DNA of 60,847 nt from Saprospiraceae bacterium (GTDB lineage Bacteria; Bacteroidota; Bacteroidia; Chitinophagales; Saprospiraceae). The stretch spans positions 75,603 through 136,449 of the forward strand of contig JAGPCT010000006.1 in the NCBI GenBank assembly GCA_018057925.1. The letters run 5' to 3'. How positions within the stretch are numbered: position 1 is the first letter of the stretch; each line of letters opens with the position of its first letter. Positions 25,465 through 33,504 of the stretch are shown piece after piece. Position numbers and translations under genes: made by a program. A model generated the notes under the pieces. The model did not search any database, was not told where the DNA came from, and was given only the letters and a program-made list of their open reading frames with translations.

Positions 25465-27555
25465 CTACTTTTCACCTTCTATTGGGTCAGGGTACGCCAC
25501 TCTTATATGATTCATATTCAATAACATAGCTTTGAATACCCGAATACATGTCTGAACATCTTCAAAAGTAATTTCAGACCTATCCAACTGACCACCCTCT
25601 ATCTTAGCATGAATCAACTTATCAACCATATCATTTATCTCTTCTTCTGTCGGATTAACCAAACTCCTTACAGCAGCCTCAACCGTATCAGCAAGCATAA
25701 CAATAACCTGCTCTTTGGTCCGTGGCCTTGGTCCGGGATAAGTAAATACTTTTTCATCAACTGCATGCTCAGCATGTTCTTTGACAAATTTCCTATAAAA
25801 AAACTCCACTTTGGTTGTTCCGTGGTGCGTTTTTATAAAATCAATAATAATATTTGGCAAACCATACTTCTTAGCAATCTTAACACCTTCCGGAACATGT
25901 TCTATGATTAGCTTAGCGCTCGTCACGTGGTCAAGTGCATCATGTGGATTTACATTTGTTTGATTTTCAGTATAAATAAATGGCTGTTTCATCTTACCAA
26001 TATCATGATACAAAGCTCCTACCCTCGCCATCGAACTATTACTTCCGATCTTCTCAGCAGCAGCTTCTGCAAGTGTAGCAACATGTAAAACATGCTGAAA
26101 TGTGCCCGGCGTTTTGATAGACAACTCCTTCAACAAATCATTATTTAAATCAGATAATTCAGCAAGCGTGATTCCGGACGTAAAGCCAAATAAACGCTCT
26201 AACAGTGGAATCAATGGATAGGCAAGCAAAGTCAAAAAGACATTGAGGCACAACCACCAAATACTATTCATATTAAAATCTGATAAGCTATTGCTCTTAA
26301 TATATGTCAAGAATAAATATGTAAAAATATAGGTGCCCAATAAAAACAACAACAATAAAAAGAATCGCGACCAATACCTTGTTTCTTTTGTCAATATCAC
26401 AACCATGATTCCGGCAGTAACTTGCATAATGATAAAGTCCTTTGTTACCGGCCCAAATAAAGCAACAATAGTCAATATAGCTATGAGTGTAAAAAATGCT
26501 AACCGCTGATTATAAAAATTTTTAATAACTATAGGAGCTATACAAAAGGGTATCATTAGGAGATCCAATGTGTTAGACTTTATAATAAAATAGGTAAGAA
26601 TAACATACATAACAATCCAAAGATGCATAAACAGCATCTTCTTAAAAATAAGAAAAACCTCCCGTACATACGTTCTGACATACAAGACATAAAACATCAG
26701 GATAACACTGATAAATAAAAAGTAGGCTAAAAATGATTTGAAATAAGACAAATTGCTACTATTATCTGCTTCATATAGTTCCCTTAATGAAACCAATTTC
26801 TGATATGTATCCTTTGAAATAGTAGAATTCCTTGTTATAATTATATCCCCCTTTCTGACCAAACCGTCATTGGGTGAAATGCGCTTACTTTCTTGCTCCA
26901 AAAACTCATTTGACAATGCTTGATCATAAAAAATGTTAGGTTCCAACATCACATCAACTAATGGAAATAAATAGGCGCCTTTGTCAATCTCTTTCTCAAT
27001 ATCCCGACGAGCTGAAACTTTAGCTTGTATCAATGTTTTTAATGTCGCCTTGGGCTGCATCGATATAATGTTACCATCGACAATATGAATTAGAAAATCT
27101 GCGGGTTTGTCTTTATAAATATCATTTATTTCTATAATACCATTTTCGTAAATCCGCCTAAAAATATTCAATAATATCCGCTGATTCTCGGCTGAACGAC
27201 TATTCAAAAACACAGCTGTATCGCCACTTACATGACTTCTATATTGATTATACTCATCTTTGACCTTCTCTCCAATATTCTCACCGGAAGATTCATTTTT
27301 CTTATAATAAGGTAAAAAATTCTTAACTATTGCGTCCTTCTCCAGTTTAAGTTCATGATCAGTCTTTCTTATTGCAAAATCATAAGGAGCTCTCAAATCA
27401 CTGTACTTCCACTTACTCCCTTCTTCAAATTCGTACGTTATGGATCGAACACGTGGGAGTAACAAGCTGATAATCAACGCGGATATCAAAATAATCAAAA
27501 GCCGATATGACCCACTCAAGTTTCGTAATAGTCGAAAATTAAATTCCTGCTCCAT
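25465..27555 (-). CDS. PgpH-type membrane HD-domain phosphodiesterase
   Basis: A 696-residue protein with one N-terminal helix, an extracytoplasmic 7TMR-HDED-like domain (about residues 50-270), a bundle of seven hydrophobic helices (about 275-470) and a C-terminal cytosolic HD domain. That domain has HDIG at VGALYHDIGKMKQPFIYTENQ, an upstream H in GTFQHVLHVATLAE and later DHVTS and HHGTTKVEFFY metal-site motifs. PgpH relatives hydrolyse the second messenger c-di-AMP to pApA. No diadenylate cyclase lies in the window. It is the last gene of a minus-strand set, 47 bases after the adenosyltransferase gene. Confidence 0.93.
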   Translation of the reverse strand: MEQEFNFRLLRNLSGSYRLLIILISALIISLLLPRVRSITYEFEEGSKWKYSDLRAPYDFAIRKTDHELKLEKDAIVKNFLPYYKKNESSGENIGEKVKDEYNQYRSHVSGDTAVFLNSRSAENQRILLNIFRRIYENGIIEINDIYKDKPADFLIHIVDGNIISMQPKATLKTLIQAKVSARRDIEKEIDKGAYLFPLVDVMLEPNIFYDQALSNEFLEQESKRISPNDGLVRKGDIIITRNSTISKDTYQKLVSLRELYEADNSSNLSYFKSFLAYFLFISVILMFYVLYVRTYVREVFLIFKKMLFMHLWIVMYVILTYFIIKSNTLDLLMIPFCIAPIVIKNFYNQRLAFFTLIAILTIVALFGPVTKDFIIMQVTAGIMVVILTKETRYWSRFFLLLLFLLGTYIFTYLFLTYIKSNSLSDFNMNSIWWLCLNVFLTLLAYPLIPLLERLFGFTSGITLAELSDLNNDLLKELSIKTPGTFQHVLHVATLAEAAAEKIGSNSSMARVGALYHDIGKMKQPFIYTENQTNVNPHDALDHVTSAKLIIEHVPEGVKIAKKYGLPNIIIDFIKTHHGTTKVEFFYRKFVKEHAEHAVDEKVFTYPGPRPRTKEQVIVMLADTVEAAVRSLVNPTEEEINDMVDKLIHAKIEGGQLDRSEITFEDVQTCIRVFKAMLLNMNHIRVAYPDPIEGEK

Positions 27556-27602
27556 ACCTTAAATCAATTATTTATTCGGGTTATATCTTTTTCTCATTCA
27601 TC

Positions 27603-28145
27603 TTATCTTGGATTCCATTCCACATCCTGCTTTCCAGCTTTAAATGTCAAAAACCTTGATAATACAAAAAAATAATCTGATAATCTGTTAAAAAATGCCA
27701 CCACTTCCTCTTCAACTTCTTCTTCATGCATAAGCGACACAATACGCCTTTCTGCCCGCCTACAGACACACCTTGACACATGTGCCTGTGATGTAGGCAT
27801 GTATCCAGAAGGCAATATAAAATGACGCAATGGAGGAAGCTCTTCTTCCATTTCATCTATTCTTTTTTCCAAAAATTCAATCGCTTCCTGTCCGGGATTC
27901 TTTACATATTGCTTAGCGCCGGGAGGCGTAGCTAAAATTGAACCATAATCAAATAACCAATGTTGAACCCTCAATAACTCCTTTTTGACACTCTGGTCAT
28001 CCAACGAATCAATAAGCACTCCAGTCACTGAATTTAATTCATCAATAGTCCCATAAGCCTCAATTCGCAGCGCATCTTTGGGAAGCCTTTGACCACCAAA
28101 CAGTGATGTCGTACCTTTATCGCCTTTCTTCGTATAAATCCTCAT
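27603..28145 (-). CDS. Cob(I)alamin adenosyltransferase, PduO type
   Basis: A 180-residue trimeric enzyme that transfers the 5'-deoxyadenosyl group of ATP to cob(I)alamin to make adenosylcobalamin. The N-terminal ATP-binding motif is MRIYTKKGDKGTTSLFGGQR, followed by EAYGTIDELNSVTGVL. The C-terminal catalytic signature includes RRAERRIVSL (near residue 130) and NRLSDYFFVLSRF (near 155). Complete and normal length. The context (ChrA-like transporter upstream, PgpH downstream) gives no hint of which B12 enzyme it serves. A private -7 box at 28163-28170 lies directly before it. Confidence 0.95.
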   Translation of the reverse strand: MRIYTKKGDKGTTSLFGGQRLPKDALRIEAYGTIDELNSVTGVLIDSLDDQSVKKELLRVQHWLFDYGSILATPPGAKQYVKNPGQEAIEFLEKRIDEMEEELPPLRHFILPSGYMPTSQAHVSRCVCRRAERRIVSLMHEEEVEEEVVAFFNRLSDYFFVLSRFLTFKAGKQDVEWNPR

Positions 28146-28162
28146 ATAATGTAATATTCATT

Positions 28163-28170
28163 CAAATATA
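28163..28170 (-). promoter_or_regulatory. -7 box TATATTTG before the adenosyltransferase gene
   Basis: The reverse complement of CAAATATA is an exact TAnnTTTG match, 18 bases before the start codon at 28145. This suggests an internal promoter in the minus-strand gene set. Confidence 0.45.
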
Positions 28171-28199
28171 CAAACTTTATATTGTTTCACTGTCTTAAT

Positions 28200-28403
28200 T
28201 CAACAATCACAGCATATACAGCTTGTATCCCGAATCGACCAATCGTGCCTTTCCACTACCGAAAAGTGCTGATTTCGAGCGTACATCGATACCGCATTAT
28301 ACAATTGCCGGTTTTGGATTATAGCCTCCAATTCCTCAACTTCGCCATCAAAGAGAATTGAATAAAACTTTTTTGAATATTTGATTATTCTCTCTTTACT
28401 CAA
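28200..28403 (-). CDS. Small protein with a Cys-rich tail, hypothetical
   Basis: 67 residues, no signal peptide. A basic N-terminus (MSKERIIKYSKKFYSILFDG), a helical middle (EVEELEAIIQNRQLYNAVSMYARNQ) and an unusual C-terminal tail ending TSCICCDC, with four Cys in the last six residues. The tail could bind a metal or thiol reagent. It begins 12 bases after the ChrA-like gene on the same strand, which supports coupling to it. No family recognised. The close packing and the protein-like composition support coding. Confidence 0.6.
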   Translation of the reverse strand: MSKERIIKYSKKFYSILFDGEVEELEAIIQNRQLYNAVSMYARNQHFSVVERHDWSIRDTSCICCDC

Positions 28404-28415
28404 TAACCTCTATCC

Positions 28416-29549
28416 CTATTTTAATGTAATTGGAAAGAAATGAAGTATAATATAACCTAAATTAGTAGCAATAATAATAATCCATAGTAGATTGAGACGA
28501 CTCCACTTAAGCATTATTAAAAAACATACTATAAAAATTATCCATTGTCTAATATCCAACAACGACTGATAGCCTATCATCAAAATGATACCCATTATAA
28601 TACCAATCGACCCTACCGTAACTCCTCTATAAAATGACCGCCACATCAATGTTGATAAAAACTTGGGTAAAATCTTATTGCCAATTAATGCAAATAAAAA
28701 TATAGGCGTCATAACTCCTAACAATGCCAACATGGCTCCATTCCAACTACTTAGGATATAGCCTATAAATACGGAAACTGAAAAAATAGGCCCGGGAACA
28801 AATAACCCCAATGCTACTGAATCCAACAAGGTATTAAGAGGCAATAAACCCGCATCCACCAAATCAGTCTTAACCCAAGCAACAAAAAAGTAAATGCTTC
28901 CAATCATAAAAGCACCTATCTTTAAAAAGAGTCCCAATAGTTTTTGGTTGTCAGCAAGTGGCAAAACAAACTGTGGTTGCACCTGTAATATAAAAAACGT
29001 AGCAGCTTTCTTAGCAGCGTTAGTGTTTCTTAATAAAACATAAGTAAATCCGCCTAACAACAGCAATAATACAGCATTCAGTCCTATTATCGAAGCAATC
29101 GTTACAATAATAAATATTATAAAAAGTTTGATATCTTTGATGTACCTTATACCATATACTAAAGTTGTATATAATAAAATTGAAACAACAGCTGCTCGGA
29201 TACCATAGAAAAAAGAATCTACTAATTTAAATTTACCATTGACAAATTCCCTATAATACAATGCAAAAACAAGCATCAACAAAACGGATGGTATGATAAA
29301 GGCTAATCCCGCAACCAACATTCCCAGCACACCTCGTCTATTTAAGCCTATTTTCATGGCAAGTTGAATACTTCCATATCCCGGCAGACTAGCACTTTCC
29401 TTTTTATACCTTGCAAAAGTCTCCTCATCAAGTATGTGTTTCTTAGTAACCAGTTCATTGTGCATCAAACTAATATGATGTTCTGGTTCGCCAAAACTAT
29501 ATGCCCCCGCTTTCAAAAAAAACCAAAATATTTCTACAATACGTGTCAT
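28416..29549 (-). CDS. Chromate transporter (CHR/ChrA) family membrane protein
   Basis: A 377-residue two-domain CHR-family membrane protein with about 10 helices. The N-terminal half follows the family order: FFLKAGAYSFGEPEHHISLM, then LDEETFARYKKESASLPGYGSIQLAMKIG and the G...GMLVAGLAFIIPSVLLM helix. In bona fide ChrA the signature is FGGP..H and the following loop reads PGPNS or similar. Here they are FGEPEHH (residues 19-25) and LPGYGS (55-60), so substrate specificity is uncertain. The second half (LKIGAFMIGSIYFFVAWV onward) is a degenerate repeat. An ideal promoter lies 18-49 bases upstream (29567-29598). Downstream is the Cys-tailed peptide gene. Confidence 0.85.
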   Translation of the reverse strand: MTRIVEIFWFFLKAGAYSFGEPEHHISLMHNELVTKKHILDEETFARYKKESASLPGYGSIQLAMKIGLNRRGVLGMLVAGLAFIIPSVLLMLVFALYYREFVNGKFKLVDSFFYGIRAAVVSILLYTTLVYGIRYIKDIKLFIIFIIVTIASIIGLNAVLLLLLGGFTYVLLRNTNAAKKAATFFILQVQPQFVLPLADNQKLLGLFLKIGAFMIGSIYFFVAWVKTDLVDAGLLPLNTLLDSVALGLFVPGPIFSVSVFIGYILSSWNGAMLALLGVMTPIFLFALIGNKILPKFLSTLMWRSFYRGVTVGSIGIIMGIILMIGYQSLLDIRQWIIFIVCFLIMLKWSRLNLLWIIIIATNLGYIILHFFPITLK

Positions 29550-29566
29550 CCACTTTAAATTCCCTG

Positions 29567-29598
29567 CAAATATATAATTAAATCATAATATGAACAAA
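29567..29598 (-). promoter_or_regulatory. Consensus promoter TTTG-N20-TATATTTG for the ChrA-like gene
   Basis: On the minus strand TTTG (29598-29595), a 20-base spacer and TATATTTG (29574-29567) match the Bacteroidota consensus exactly. The start codon at 29549 is 17 bases downstream. Confidence 0.75.
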
Positions 29599-29761
29599 TG
29601 AAGTCCATATTGCTGGTATTTTACAATACAATGTTCGCTTCAGTCGGACTTTAGACATTTCTTCAACATATTAAAACCTAAGGAAAGTCAAGACATGACT
29701 TTACAACACCATTTTAACTTCAATAAATAACTATTTCATCGTAAATATCCATAGAATCAAC

Positions 29762-29769
29762 TATATTTG
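29762..29769 (+). promoter_or_regulatory. -7 box TATATTTG for proline dehydrogenase
   Basis: Exact TAnnTTTG match 26 bases before the ATG at 29795. The only -33 candidate (TTTC near 29734) is weak. Confidence 0.55.
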
Positions 29770-29794
29770 AGACCAAATATTAACCTTAATTGAA

Positions 29795-30973
29795 ATGAAT
29801 ATTAAAATTCCGGATTTCTCTAATACAGAAATTGCCTTTTCAACAAAAACAGATGCAGAATTGAATAAAATGCATTGGTTATTTGACAAAATGAATAAGC
29901 CTTGGTTAGTAAAATTAGGAACTCAATTTGGGCTTTTTGCTATTCGTTTTAACTTTCCATTTGCTCAGACAATCCTCAAAAATACACTATTTGAGCAGTT
30001 CTGTGGCGGGCGCACTTTACTCGAATGTATGAGCAACGTTGACAAATTGGCTTCTAAAGATATTTATACGATCTTAGATTATGGTGCAGAAGGAAAAGAT
30101 ACAGAAAATGATTTTAACCTAACAATGAATCAGGTAATACGTTCCATTGAATTTGCTGCCCAACAACCTTATATTAATTTAGTAAGTGTCAAATTAACTG
30201 GCTTAGGAAGGTTTGGTTTATTGGAAAAGCTTCACAATAAAGAAGTTTTGGACTCAAAAGAATCAGAAGAATACAATAATTTGGTCAAAAGAATTGATTC
30301 TATTTGTTATAATGCTCATAATCATAGCATTGGGGTCTTCATTGACGCTGAAGAAACCTGGATACAGAATCCGGTGGATGATATTGTTGACAAAATGATG
30401 GCTCGCTATAATACTCAAAAGCCAATTGTATATAATACTTTTCAAATGTATCGTACTGCCAGCCTAAGTTTCTTAAAAGCTTCTCATGTTAAAGCTAAAA
30501 ATGAAGGTTACATCTTAGGCGCTAAATTAGTCAGAGGAGCTTACATGGAAAAAGAAAGAAAAAGAGCAGAAGATCTGGGATATGAAAGCCCTATCCATGT
30601 AAGTAAAGAAGCTACCGATAATGATTTTAACCTCGGCATCACCTATTGTATTGAAAATATTAATGAGATAGGTTCATGCTGCGCTTCACATAATCAGCAA
30701 TCTAATTTACTCTATGCACAATTAATTGATAAAAACAATATTCCCGGCAACCATCCTCATATCATGACTAGTCAATTATATGGAATGAGTGACCACTTGA
30801 CCTTCAATTTGGCTGAATCAGGAATCCATGCCTCTAAATTTATGCCATATGGACCAGTCAAGGATGTAATGCCTTATTTAATGCGCCGTGCACAGGAAAA
30901 CACTTCAGTTACTGGTGATATGAGTCGAGAATTCGACCTGATTGATCAAGAAGTCAAAAGAAGGAAAAAATAA
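29795..30973 (+). CDS. Proline dehydrogenase
   Basis: A 392-residue monofunctional FAD-dependent proline dehydrogenase that oxidises proline to pyrroline-5-carboxylate at the membrane. The barrel motifs of the family are visible: ILDYGAEGK, VSVKLTGLGRFGLLEKL, VFIDAEETWIQNPVDDI, NTFQMYRTASLSFL, GAKLVRGAYMEKERKRA, and near the C-terminus SKFMPYGPVKDVMPYLMRRAQEN. Length matches the long single-domain form of Bacteroidota. No P5C dehydrogenase is adjacent, so the second step is encoded elsewhere. It is divergent from the ChrA-like gene and converges on the M20 gene with about 31 bases between stops. Confidence 0.95.
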   Translation: MNIKIPDFSNTEIAFSTKTDAELNKMHWLFDKMNKPWLVKLGTQFGLFAIRFNFPFAQTILKNTLFEQFCGGRTLLECMSNVDKLASKDIYTILDYGAEGKDTENDFNLTMNQVIRSIEFAAQQPYINLVSVKLTGLGRFGLLEKLHNKEVLDSKESEEYNNLVKRIDSICYNAHNHSIGVFIDAEETWIQNPVDDIVDKMMARYNTQKPIVYNTFQMYRTASLSFLKASHVKAKNEGYILGAKLVRGAYMEKERKRAEDLGYESPIHVSKEATDNDFNLGITYCIENINEIGSCCASHNQQSNLLYAQLIDKNNIPGNHPHIMTSQLYGMSDHLTFNLAESGIHASKFMPYGPVKDVMPYLMRRAQENTSVTGDMSREFDLIDQEVKRRKK

Positions 30974-31004
30974 TGGATTTATTATCCCACCGGGAAATAA
31001 TTTA

Positions 31005-32180
31005 CTACTCCTCAAAACATATTGATGCTAAACATTGAGCACCAATAATCAGACAATCTTCATCCACATCAAAACGTGAAGAATGTACTCCTGCTGTAAT
31101 GCCAAGCCTTTGATTTCCGGTGCCTAATCGAAAAAAACATCCTTTTATTTCCTGAGTAAACCAAGCAAAATCTTCGCTTGTCATCCTAATTGGCAAATAT
31201 TCTATATTATTCGTTCCGACAATCCTAGCAACAGCTTTTTCTGCTTTGTGGACCATATCAGGATCATTGACTAAAGTAGGGTATCCTTTTTTAATAATCA
31301 CCCTCGCCTCTGCACCATGTGCTGCTGCAACAGACTCACAATATGTTACTATTAAACTGTGTGCTTCAGCACGCCACTTCTCATCCATAGTTCTGAATGT
31401 CCCTTCTAAGTGAACTTTTGTTGGGATTATATTGGTGGCACCACCTTCACTGTTAATTTTGCCGATTGTTAAAACACAAGGTATCGTCGGGTCGCACCTT
31501 CGACTGACGATAGACTGAATACCGGTAATAATATGGCTCGCCACCAAAATAGGATCTATCGTCAAATGTGGCATACCTCCATGCCCTCCTTTACCTTGAA
31601 CTTCTATATAAAGCTCGTCGGAGGACGCCATATATGGACCACTTCTCAATCCAATTTTACCAGTCTCCAAGGAAGGAAAAACATGAAGTGCATAAATTTC
31701 TCTACATTTTGTAGGATCTATAGCTCCTTCCTTCAACATTAGAGACGCTCCACCCGGTAAAAGTTCCTCTCCGGGCTGAAATATAAATTTGACATTCCTC
31801 TTTAGTCGTTGTCTTTGCGATAATACGATCTTAATAGCACCCAATAAACAAGTCGTATGAACATCGTGTCCGCATGCATGCATAACGCCATTCCTTTTGC
31901 TTTTGTATGGCACATCATTCTCCTCAGTAATTGGCAATGCATCCATATCTGCTCTTATAGCAATAAAATCTTCTGTCGGAACATTAGCCTGTATGGTTGC
32001 AATTATGCCAAAACCTGCCCAACCAGCTGAATATTCAACCTTCCATTCATCCAGAATATTGCAGATATATTGCGACGTCTCTTTTTCCTTAAAAGATAAT
32101 TCAGGGTGAGCATGGATGTGACGTCTAAACCTAATTAGCTCTTCTTTAAAACCTTCCATTGATGGAGTATCCCTCATCAT
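31005..32180 (-). CDS. M20-family amidohydrolase (N-acyl amino acid/hippurate hydrolase type)
   Basis: A 391-residue zinc amidohydrolase of the M20D group. Metal-ligand motifs: IRADMDALPITEENDVPYKS, HACGHDVHTTCLLGA (Cys-x-His metal site), QPGEELLPGGASLMLKEGAI (catalytic Glu pair) and MTSEDFAWFTQEIKG near the C-terminus. The dimerisation (lid) domain lies between about residues 180 and 295 and begins LYIEVQGKGGHGGMPH. These enzymes release an acyl group from N-acyl amino acids; exact substrate unknown. Its start overlaps the pgk stop by 4 bases (ATGA), so it is translated behind pgk. Confidence 0.92.
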   Translation of the reverse strand: MMRDTPSMEGFKEELIRFRRHIHAHPELSFKEKETSQYICNILDEWKVEYSAGWAGFGIIATIQANVPTEDFIAIRADMDALPITEENDVPYKSKRNGVMHACGHDVHTTCLLGAIKIVLSQRQRLKRNVKFIFQPGEELLPGGASLMLKEGAIDPTKCREIYALHVFPSLETGKIGLRSGPYMASSDELYIEVQGKGGHGGMPHLTIDPILVASHIITGIQSIVSRRCDPTIPCVLTIGKINSEGGATNIIPTKVHLEGTFRTMDEKWRAEAHSLIVTYCESVAAAHGAEARVIIKKGYPTLVNDPDMVHKAEKAVARIVGTNNIEYLPIRMTSEDFAWFTQEIKGCFFRLGTGNQRLGITAGVHSSRFDVDEDCLIIGAQCLASICFEE

Positions 32181-33385
32181 GAGTGTTTGATTGCTGCAAT
32201 TCCGGGAAGTTCCTTTCCTTCAATCATCTCCAGCATTGCGCCTCCGCCTGTAGAAACAAAACTAACACTTGATTCCAAACCTGCTTGTGATATTGCTGAC
32301 ACGCTATCTCCTCCACCCACTAAAGTATAAGCACCCCTCAAAGTAGCCTTAGAAAGAGCATTTGCCACTTCAAAAGTTCCTTGTGCAAAATTAGAAAATT
32401 CAAACACACCCATTGGTCCATTCCACAAGATTGTTTTGCTTTCCAGAATTTCTTGTTCAAACAGACTTATACTTGCCTCCCCAATGTCTAATCCCATCCA
32501 TCCATCCGGAATTTCATCGATTGGCTTCGTAATAAACAATCCATCATTTTTAAATCCTTGTGTGATTTTTGCGTCAACAGGCAATAAAAATTTAACTTCC
32601 TTTTCCACTGCTTTTTTAAGTATATCAGAAGCAAGATCTAATTTATCAGTCTCACATAATGAGTCTCCTATCTGACCGTTCTGCGCCTTGATAAAGGTAA
32701 AAGCCATACCTCCGCCGATGATAATCGTATCTGCTTTTTCCATTAGATTCTCGATCAATGTAATTTTATCTGACACCTTTGCTCCACCAATAATTGCACA
32801 GAATGGTCGATTTATATCGTGTAAGACTTTAGCGATATTAGTAACTTCTTTATCCATGAGCAATCCAAATGTCTTATGATCTTGATCAAAAAACCTTGCT
32901 ATTGTTGCTGTACTCGCATGTTCACGGTGCGCCGTACCAAAGGCATCATTGACATAGTATTCTGCAAGAGACGCCATCTTTTGGGCCAATTCTCGGTCTC
33001 CTTTTTCTTCACCCTTATAAAAGCGGGTATTCTCAAGTAATATAACTTTCTGATCATCTACCTGGTCAATATCGTCATTAATATTCGATTCGGTCAAAGG
33101 CGTAGAAATAAAAACTACTGCTCTACCTATATTCTCCGAAACTTTGTTAACGATACTCCTAAGTGAATACTTTGCTTTGATATTTCCGGCTTCATCGAGA
33201 TCCTTGAGTGGTCTGCCCAAATGGCTCATTAAAATCACTTTAGCCCCCTTGGATAATAAAGCTTGAATCGTAGGTACAGCTGCTCTTATTCTGGTATCAT
33301 CACTCACATGTAAGTCTGAATCCAACGGAACATTAAAATCAACTCGTACTATAACCTTTTTTCCCTTTAAATCAGTATCAAACAT
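32177..33385 (-). CDS. pgk: Phosphoglycerate kinase
   Basis: A 402-residue glycolytic kinase that makes ATP from 1,3-bisphosphoglycerate. The N-terminal substrate domain has VIVRVDFNVPLD, LMSHLGRP and ENTRFYKGEEKG. The nucleotide domain has AIIGGAKVSDKI, LWNGPMGVFEFSNFAQGT and GGGDSVSA, with the C-terminal FVSTGGGAMLEMIEGKELPG. Complete. It starts 17 bases after a minus-strand -7 box (33402-33409), giving a very short leader. Overlap with the downstream M20 gene is 4 bases, an unusual pairing that implies a shared transcript. Confidence 0.98.
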   Translation of the reverse strand: MFDTDLKGKKVIVRVDFNVPLDSDLHVSDDTRIRAAVPTIQALLSKGAKVILMSHLGRPLKDLDEAGNIKAKYSLRSIVNKVSENIGRAVVFISTPLTESNINDDIDQVDDQKVILLENTRFYKGEEKGDRELAQKMASLAEYYVNDAFGTAHREHASTATIARFFDQDHKTFGLLMDKEVTNIAKVLHDINRPFCAIIGGAKVSDKITLIENLMEKADTIIIGGGMAFTFIKAQNGQIGDSLCETDKLDLASDILKKAVEKEVKFLLPVDAKITQGFKNDGLFITKPIDEIPDGWMGLDIGEASISLFEQEILESKTILWNGPMGVFEFSNFAQGTFEVANALSKATLRGAYTLVGGGDSVSAISQAGLESSVSFVSTGGGAMLEMIEGKELPGIAAIKHS

Positions 33386-33401
33386 ATTATTTACTTTTTT
33401 T

Positions 33402-33409
33402 CAAAGATA
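33402..33409 (-). promoter_or_regulatory. -7 box TATCTTTG for pgk
   Basis: The reverse complement of CAAAGATA is an exact TAnnTTTG match, 16 bases before the pgk start. A TTTG lies 11 bases further up (33424-33421), closer than the usual -33 spacing. Confidence 0.5.
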
Positions 33410-33454
33410 ATGGCTTCTATCAAATGATAAAAAAGATATTTAAAATAAATTAAA

Positions 33455-33480
33455 AAAGGGAAGCCTATCGACCTCCCTTT
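33455..33480 (-). terminator. Rho-independent terminator of the OmpA-family gene
   Basis: AAAGGGA (33455-33461) pairs with TCCCTTT (33474-33480). Read on the minus strand the stem is followed by a run of T (TTTTTTAATTT). It lies 24 bases past the stop of the OmpA-family gene. Confidence 0.8.
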
Positions 33481-33504
33481 GTATTTTGTTTATTCAAATT
33501 CAGA

